Both the position numbers and the translations under genes were made by a program. Source: a virus. Taken from it: DNA of 25,915 nt. The first letter of the stretch is position 1, and each line of letters opens with the position of its first letter. The stretch is taken from the IMG/VR virus record IMGVR_UViG_3300033145_001773, positions 1 to 25,915 of that record; one strand, 5' to 3'. Below the pieces are notes generated by a model. The model had not been told where the DNA came from. It saw only the letters and a list, made by a program, of their open reading frames with translations, and made no database searches. Below, piece by piece: positions 21,235 through 25,915 of the stretch.

Positions 21235-22055
21235 TATACTACACCCCACTTTTTCCATCTTTCAAATATAAAAGATAATTCACCCCAATTAAAATTGACC
21301 TTTTTAGCATTATTTATAAGACTTTTAAATAATTCCGGGTTTAGTTTCTCCGGCTTATATAAAACATTCTCCACTTTCTTTGCTTCCCAATAGGCTTCAC
21401 ACTTTGGACCAAATGTTCTATGTAGGTGCACATGTACGATACCATCCATCCAAACCTTACCGTCAACAAATTTACTCATATCAGGTGCCACGTGCCCACA
21501 AGTCTTACTAGTTTTTTTCCATTTAATATCTAGGTTTGGATTCCAGGACCTATAGTGTGGGTCAAAACAATCTTGGTTTGGCCGCCTCATGATATGATTT
21601 CGGGTAATAAAATTGTCTGTCGAGTGTCTAATAGCCACTATTTTACTTAAATCATACTGCTTTAACTGTTCAAAAAATAGGGGTGTATAAACCTCGTCTG
21701 CATCTAATTGTATCAACCAATCAGGTTTAAATTTATTGATACATTTATTCATGCACCGGTTCCTTGTTTGCGCTTCCATACTATTACCATCCTTAGTTTC
21801 ATCCCACATCCAATAAGGATGATTCCAGGTATGGTACCCCTTATCAAAATCAGCCCTATCAAAATCATATTTTATTTTTTCTAAAAATATTTTATCACTT
21901 TTAAATGATTCTATTAACCCTATTGTACCATCAGTTGAACCGTTGTCAAGTATATAAATATTATCTACAAAGGGTAATACACTTTTAATAGCCATATCTA
22001 TATAATAAACATCATCTCTTACAACCATCCAGACAGCTAATTTTGCCTTATTCAT
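21234..22055 (-). CDS. Family 2 glycosyltransferase
   Basis: The 273-residue protein starts at 22055 behind AGAGG. It has a GT-A N-terminus (AVWMVVRDDVYYIDMAIKSV), the nucleotide-sugar motif ILDNGSTDGT (35-44), and the DxD metal site QLDADE (D118, D120). The C-terminal half is rich in Trp, His and Asn (DCFDPHYRSWNPNL, VWMDGIVHVHLHRTFG). It would transfer a sugar from a nucleotide-activated donor to an acceptor such as a lipid-linked or virion glycan. It overlaps the upstream fusion gene by 8 bases and is coupled downstream. Confidence 0.88.
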   Translation of the reverse strand: MNKAKLAVWMVVRDDVYYIDMAIKSVLPFVDNIYILDNGSTDGTIGLIESFKSDKIFLEKIKYDFDRADFDKGYHTWNHPYWMWDETKDGNSMEAQTRNRCMNKCINKFKPDWLIQLDADEVYTPLFFEQLKQYDLSKIVAIRHSTDNFITRNHIMRRPNQDCFDPHYRSWNPNLDIKWKKTSKTCGHVAPDMSKFVDGKVWMDGIVHVHLHRTFGPKCEAYWEAKKVENVLYKPEKLNPELFKSLINNAKKVNFNWGELSFIFERWKKWGVV

Positions 22056-23403
22056 CTTGATACCTCTCTATAACCTTAATTAAATCTAAATAAAAATTTT
22101 CAGATATTAGAGATTTACTTGCCATCTGTTGAAAACATCCTTCTATCCCTGATTTAGTATAACCTTTAAGGTTTAGCAACCTTACGATTATTCTTTCAAG
22201 TTTAACAATTATTAAAGCAATGTCATAAACCCTGTCTTTGTCTATTAAATATTGTATATAATCAATAGATGTCCAATCTTCAGCGTCTATAATATAAAAT
22301 TTATCCTTATTACCTATTGTATTGGCAATAGTTATATCCGTCATAACTAAGTTATTATGTAATAAAGTAACCTGAGAATTTAGTACTTTAATTACAATTT
22401 GCTTTCTCTCTTCAAGTGGTTTCTCCTTAAGGAATTTAATCCACCTACCCAAATTAAAATCTTCAATAAGCTCCATCGAATATCCTATTATTTCTTTGTC
22501 TTGATTTAAAATAATTGTATATATCCCCGGAGATAGTCCTCTTTTACTTAATATGCACAGGCCTCTCAAATGTTCCTCGTAGAATAAAAACTGATTTATT
22601 GGTATCTCCTTAGTCCCTAGAAATTTAACACACACTTTTCTATTAGTAATATTATCAATAGCAGAATAAATTTCTACTTTAGATAATTTATTAAGTAACT
22701 TAAAATCTTCCCTTTTTCTGAGTCCTGGTCCTTTCCTCGTCAATAAATAAAGATTTCTTGTACTAGAAGTAGCTGAGACTCCTAAATCCTGTATGTTGAA
22801 ATACTGGCTAACTACTTGTAGGAATTTCTCTTTAGTGTATTCTTTTTGGACATCAGGACACCATAAATTTTTTGGTCTATCAGGATTAAAAAAGTTTCCC
22901 TGGACTACTGTATCTGCACTATCTAAAGGATTCTCAAATATAATATATTTATTCGTTATCTTATATAATAGTTCCCAAATATATTGATGATTATGAAATT
23001 GATTAAAGATGTAGTGATACATATTACCTATGTAAACTAAATCATAGCTATCTAACTGTGCTAGTACTTCTTTATTGAATTCTGACCTAATAAAGCTAAT
23101 ATTCTCTAATTTAAAGTGTTTTACTATATCATTACATAAATCAACTTGGCTTTTACTCGGTTCCACCCCTACTGTTCTTAATCCTAATTTATTCATTTTA
23201 AAACAGAAATATCCCTTATTGCTCCCGAGGCTTAAAAATGATTTAGAATCTTTTATTATGTTAGCAAATTTATTATCCCATAATTTGTCTCGCCTTACTA
23301 CCTGACCAATAGGAGTTATGTTAAACTGGTCATCAAATTCATACCTATGATTATGAGGGTAGGTCTCGTCTATTAGTCTTTGCTGTAGTTCATTTAAAGC
23401 CAT
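22048..23403 (-). CDS. Methyltransferase-kinase fusion, WbdD-like layout
   Basis: The 451-residue protein joins two domains. Residues about 50-220 are a class I methyltransferase: motif I FLSLGSNKGYFCF (57-69), VGVEPSK (78-84), DLVYIGNMYHY (121-131). Residues about 238-400 resemble protein/small-molecule kinases: KVCVKFL (candidate Lys260), LHNNLVMTDITIANT (D356 and N361 spaced as in DxxxxN), and YIIDAEDW (D373) in the place of DFG. Bifunctional methyltransferase-kinase proteins in this order cap bacterial O-antigen chains (WbdD of E. coli O9), where kinase then methyltransferase act on the terminal sugar. The HxD histidine is absent. A capping role here is inference by analogy. Confidence 0.78.
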   Translation of the reverse strand: MALNELQQRLIDETYPHNHRYEFDDQFNITPIGQVVRRDKLWDNKFANIIKDSKSFLSLGSNKGYFCFKMNKLGLRTVGVEPSKSQVDLCNDIVKHFKLENISFIRSEFNKEVLAQLDSYDLVYIGNMYHYIFNQFHNHQYIWELLYKITNKYIIFENPLDSADTVVQGNFFNPDRPKNLWCPDVQKEYTKEKFLQVVSQYFNIQDLGVSATSSTRNLYLLTRKGPGLRKREDFKLLNKLSKVEIYSAIDNITNRKVCVKFLGTKEIPINQFLFYEEHLRGLCILSKRGLSPGIYTIILNQDKEIIGYSMELIEDFNLGRWIKFLKEKPLEERKQIVIKVLNSQVTLLHNNLVMTDITIANTIGNKDKFYIIDAEDWTSIDYIQYLIDKDRVYDIALIIVKLERIIVRLLNLKGYTKSGIEGCFQQMASKSLISENFYLDLIKVIERYQDE

Positions 23404-23426
23404 CTCTAATCGCCTTCTTTTCCCTG

Positions 23427-24533
23427 TTATTTATCAAATCCTAAATATCTAGCAAACTCATCACAATTTTTCAAATATTTTTTCTTCTCTGCTAATAATA
23501 CTTCTGGACTAATAAGTTCATTCGTTACTGTATCAGGTAATCCTAGAGGTTTTTTGTCCAATTTTAATTTATCACAATAATAAGCAATTCGATTACATTT
23601 TAAGCATTTGCCTTCCCACCTATCTTTGCCGCAACAATAACAACTATAAATATACTTATAAAACTTTGGAAATAAGTGATATAAATCATATATTAAACTG
23701 CATTTACTCGCATATCCCCCAAAGCCCTTCATCATCGGTCCACTACCTATATATAGTTGATTAATAAGATGTGAACTAAAGGAATAATCCCAAATAGTAG
23801 TAGAGCGAAAGGGAGATAAATCTTCTTGCTCTTGACCTGAAAATATTATTGAAATATTATGTCTTTTTACAATAGGTAGAGAAAGAAAGTAAAATAATGG
23901 ACCCATTAAGAAATTATTAAAATCTACTTCGGTCATTATCGATACATTTTCCTCTCGAAATGGTACATAGACTCTCTCATATTCTATATTATTTTCCTTG
24001 CAAACTCCATCTAAAAGCTGTTGTTTTATTTGGTTTTGCCCAGTACGATTATTCATATAGTTCTTACCTTCAAAAACAATTAATATTGGTTTTAATGAAA
24101 TAAAACTTGCTAAAGTATAATTACTTTCAACTCCTCCACCGTAAAGAACAGCAATTTTAGATGGTTTTTGAGAGTCGTACAATATCTCATGATTCGTGAT
24201 TATATCAGCATCTAATTTTAAATTAAAAACACCCAAATGTTTATTATATTTTTGAACCTTATTTATATACTTCTCCCAAAATAATTTTGTATCGTTATGA
24301 AGTTTTAATTTTGTTTTTAATATAATATTATTAGACACTATTCTTGCAAGCACGGGTAATGTAAATGATAAGAACATATTAGCCAATACATCACTAGATA
24401 GAAAATCTACGTTATCATCATATTTTATTACAATTTCCGTAACATTAAACAGCTTTTCTAAGCCTGAAAATTTAAAGAATATCTCCTTGCCATTAATTCC
24501 AGCATCTATTAGACAAATTTCCTTAGCTTCCAC
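23427..24533 (-). CDS. PP-loop ATPase-like protein with QueC-like zinc cluster
   Basis: The 368-residue protein has a central PP-loop IAVLYGGGVESNYTLA (127-142), where the usual motif is SGGxDS. A C-terminal cysteine cluster, CYCCGKDRWEGKCLKCNRIA (C298, C300, C301, C310, C313) plus C320, closely resembles the zinc site and CxxCxxR of QueC-type enzymes. QueC uses ATP to form a nitrile on 7-deazaguanine. The N-terminal 120 residues are extra and unrecognised. Given the glycan neighbours, ATP-dependent amide or amine transfer to a sugar is at least as likely as deazaguanine chemistry. The start at 24533 lies three bases after the preceding stop. Confidence 0.65.
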   Translation of the reverse strand: MEAKEICLIDAGINGKEIFFKFSGLEKLFNVTEIVIKYDDNVDFLSSDVLANMFLSFTLPVLARIVSNNIILKTKLKLHNDTKLFWEKYINKVQKYNKHLGVFNLKLDADIITNHEILYDSQKPSKIAVLYGGGVESNYTLASFISLKPILIVFEGKNYMNNRTGQNQIKQQLLDGVCKENNIEYERVYVPFREENVSIMTEVDFNNFLMGPLFYFLSLPIVKRHNISIIFSGQEQEDLSPFRSTTIWDYSFSSHLINQLYIGSGPMMKGFGGYASKCSLIYDLYHLFPKFYKYIYSCYCCGKDRWEGKCLKCNRIAYYCDKLKLDKKPLGLPDTVTNELISPEVLLAEKKKYLKNCDEFARYLGFDK

Positions 24534-24536
24534 GTT

Positions 24537-25115
24537 TTACTCCTTATCGTCACACATTTGATGTCCTGGCCAATACTTATAATTTAATTTAGCAAATTTT
24601 TTCTGTATAATAACTTCAAAGGAATCTGTGCCCAATGTATTTACGCTCAGCGTCCTATAGTTCGATTTTTGTTTAACAAGCGTCCTCCACAACATATATT
24701 CAACATCATGCGGGTCAAAGTCAAATTTATGACCTCCATTTGCGTTTTGGGTACCTATACGAGGGTATTTATTGCGATACGGGCAAATAATAATTAATAT
24801 ACCGTCTTTAGCTATAAGTTTGATTAATCTTCTTAAACATTCGTATGGGTTTTCTAAATCTTCTAACGTATGTACAAATGTGACTAATTTGAGAGAACTA
24901 GGGTCGATGTGTTTATTTATATCTAAAATGTCGCAACATAAGTCGGGCTCGAATAATCTATTTTTATCTACCCCCAATAATTTTCCTTGAAATTCTTGAC
25001 CATCACAATTTTGACCCTTCTTTATACGAGGGCCACATCCTATATCTATACCGTTCTCAGGTGTTATATCCTTTGTTAAATATTTCAAAATTAAAGTTTT
25101 TTCATGTAATCGCAT
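24537..25115 (-). CDS. Small class I SAM methyltransferase
   Basis: The 192-residue product has motif I NGIDIGCGP (near 22-30), GVDKNRLFEP with acidic residue at the end of strand 2, and LVTFVHTLEDLENPYECL in place of motif post-II. The C-terminus is basic. The length is at the lower end for the family, so it probably lacks a large substrate lid. It overlaps the pyruvyl-transferase-like gene by 14 bases, so it is likely translated in a coupled way. The substrate is unknown; the context suggests a sugar or glycan precursor. Confidence 0.75.
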   Translation of the reverse strand: MRLHEKTLILKYLTKDITPENGIDIGCGPRIKKGQNCDGQEFQGKLLGVDKNRLFEPDLCCDILDINKHIDPSSLKLVTFVHTLEDLENPYECLRRLIKLIAKDGILIIICPYRNKYPRIGTQNANGGHKFDFDPHDVEYMLWRTLVKQKSNYRTLSVNTLGTDSFEVIIQKKFAKLNYKYWPGHQMCDDKE

Positions 25116-25915
25116 TTCTAATCCCTCTAATAATTTTTCCCTCTTCCCTATTAATGTCTTTCCAAATAGCTGGAGCTACTTTAACAGGTGAGTAATTAAA
25201 AGAATGTCCCACAAACTTTAGAGCAATACCAAACTTCAATACTGTCATAAATCTAGTATCTATAGGTAACAGGGTGATATTGGGTATACCCGCCATAAAA
25301 CCTAATATTGCCATGTGAACTCTACCAGATAATAAATCATTATATTCTGTAAATTTACTAGATAAAAAATCTAAATCTACTGAAAAAGATGCCTCAATCC
25401 CTTTACCTTCTAAAAAAATCTTTTCCCCCACACCGTTACAATAGATATCTGCATTATATTTCTTAGCCCAATCTAATTGAAACTGAATATACTTATCGGC
25501 TTCAAAATTTAAACAGTTTTTAGATATACCATCATCAGGTTTATAGAAAAATAAAGCCCTTTTCCGTACTATGCTCTTCTCAGTCCCGAACCTGTGATGC
25601 GCAAAAATACTTGTGTCGTAAGAATAAATTGACTTTGTATCGCACCTCTCTAAAATATATTTAGCAAAATTATCTCTTACCAGTATGTAATCAAACCTTT
25701 TATAAATATCATGTAGCCGCTGCTTTCTAGTGGGGTCATTGAAAAAGTATCTATCCACCTCATCCTGTCTCATATTTCTATAAACTTCATTGCTAAAACA
25801 ACTACCTATTCCTAAACCTATAACTTTAGCTTTGGGCCATCTCTTAAGAGCATCTGTTAACAATTTATATTTTTTACTTTTATCACATGTGTTCCATATC
25901 CAAGGAGAACCTGCC
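25102..25915 (-). CDS. Polysaccharide pyruvyl transferase-like protein (cut by right edge)
   Basis: The frame is open to the right edge, so the true start lies outside; an internal TTG at 25863 is not a convincing start, because the 17 codons before it (AGSPWIWNTCDKSKKYK) fit the family. Family features are FDYILVRDNFAKYIL, the typical DxIxVRDxxS segment, and SGRVHMAILGFMAGIPNITLLPI, corresponding to the R-x-H loop of CsaB/pyruvyl transferase proteins. These enzymes transfer pyruvate from phosphoenolpyruvate to a sugar, creating a ketal used in surface-layer anchoring or polysaccharide decoration. At least 271 residues are visible. The family call is good; the substrate is unknown. Confidence 0.75.
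   Translation of the reverse strand, partial: AGSPWIWNTCDKSKKYKLLTDALKRWPKAKVIGLGIGSCFSNEVYRNMRQDEVDRYFFNDPTRKQRLHDIYKRFDYILVRDNFAKYILERCDTKSIYSYDTSIFAHHRFGTEKSIVRKRALFFYKPDDGISKNCLNFEADKYIQFQLDWAKKYNADIYCNGVGEKIFLEGKGIEASFSVDLDFLSSKFTEYNDLLSGRVHMAILGFMAGIPNITLLPIDTRFMTVLKFGIALKFVGHSFNYSPVKVAPAIWKDINREEGKIIRGIRNAIT

Noticed and set aside
1411-24533. A deazaguanine (queuosine/archaeosine-type) DNA-modification pathway from the QueE-like and QueC-like genes
   Set aside because: The QueE-like protein lacks its iron-sulfur cysteines, the QueC-like protein has an altered PP-loop and lies in a glycan cassette 21 kb away, and no QueD, FolE or transglycosylase gene is in the window.
1-25915. Open frames on the plus strand (for example 3887-4159, 13732-14046, 14995-15399)
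   Set aside because: They lie antisense to well-supported minus-strand genes, have no ribosome binding sites or recognisable domains, and are explained by the composition of those genes.
1-25915. tRNA genes, CRISPR arrays, insertion sequences, attachment sites
   Set aside because: No cloverleaf, spaced direct-repeat array, transposase or integrase was recognised by eye; a tRNA or integrase search of the full contig would be decisive.

Overview
The window reads as part of the genome of a tailed bacteriophage (Caudoviricetes) or prophage. It is AT-rich, and every gene I support lies on the minus strand in tightly packed operons with stop/start overlaps (TAATG, ATGA). The strong AGGAGG-type ribosome binding sites and a near-consensus sigma-70/sigma-A promoter suggest a low-GC bacterial host, probably Bacillota; this is inference. 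A tape measure protein with tail tube, tail terminator, HK97 gp10-like and connector genes, and no sheath gene next to the tube gene, point to a siphovirus-like virion. By the usual length rule of about 0.15 nm per tape measure residue, the tail would be roughly 95 nm long.

Reading in the direction of transcription (right to left): (1) 25915-18803 is a seven- to eight-gene sugar/glycan-type cassette. It holds a pyruvyl-transferase-like protein, a methyltransferase, a PP-loop ATPase with a QueC-like zinc cluster, a methyltransferase-kinase fusion resembling WbdD in layout, a GT2 glycosyltransferase, a second free-standing methyltransferase, a B12-type radical SAM protein, and a sugar nucleotidyltransferase-like protein without the family's catalytic residues. 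(2) 18852-6234 is the connector and tail module: connector, head closure, HK97 gp10-like, tail terminator, an inserted NUMOD3/HNH-type homing endonuclease, tail tube, two tail assembly chaperone candidates, tape measure, three structural proteins, a hub-like protein with an FN3 domain, a fibre/adhesin-like protein and a second tube-fold protein. (3) 6233-6016 is the only sizeable non-coding stretch (218 bp). It holds a terminator candidate for the tail operon, an inverted repeat, and a strong promoter overlapped by a 9-bp-arm palindromic operator. (4) 6015-1 is an early-type operon of very small genes (39-135 codons, several zinc-finger or membrane peptides). These lead into a QueE-like protein without its iron-sulfur cysteines, a sigma-region-2-like protein, and an archaeo-eukaryotic type prim-pol that runs off the left edge.

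The most notable signals are the glycan cassette fused directly onto the connector genes, two apparent pseudoenzymes (QueE-like and nucleotidyltransferase-like), and a cluster of frame-altering events in the early operon. These events are an A AAA AAA heptamer whose -1 frame gives a perfectly placed 21-residue extension, an A7 run that splits a small membrane-anchored protein, and a 26-bp tandem duplication that truncates another small membrane protein. The same operon holds a 114-bp identical direct repeat flanked by almost purely synonymous divergence. No tRNA, rRNA, CRISPR array or insertion sequence was seen. No gene-free stretch exceeds 300 bases.
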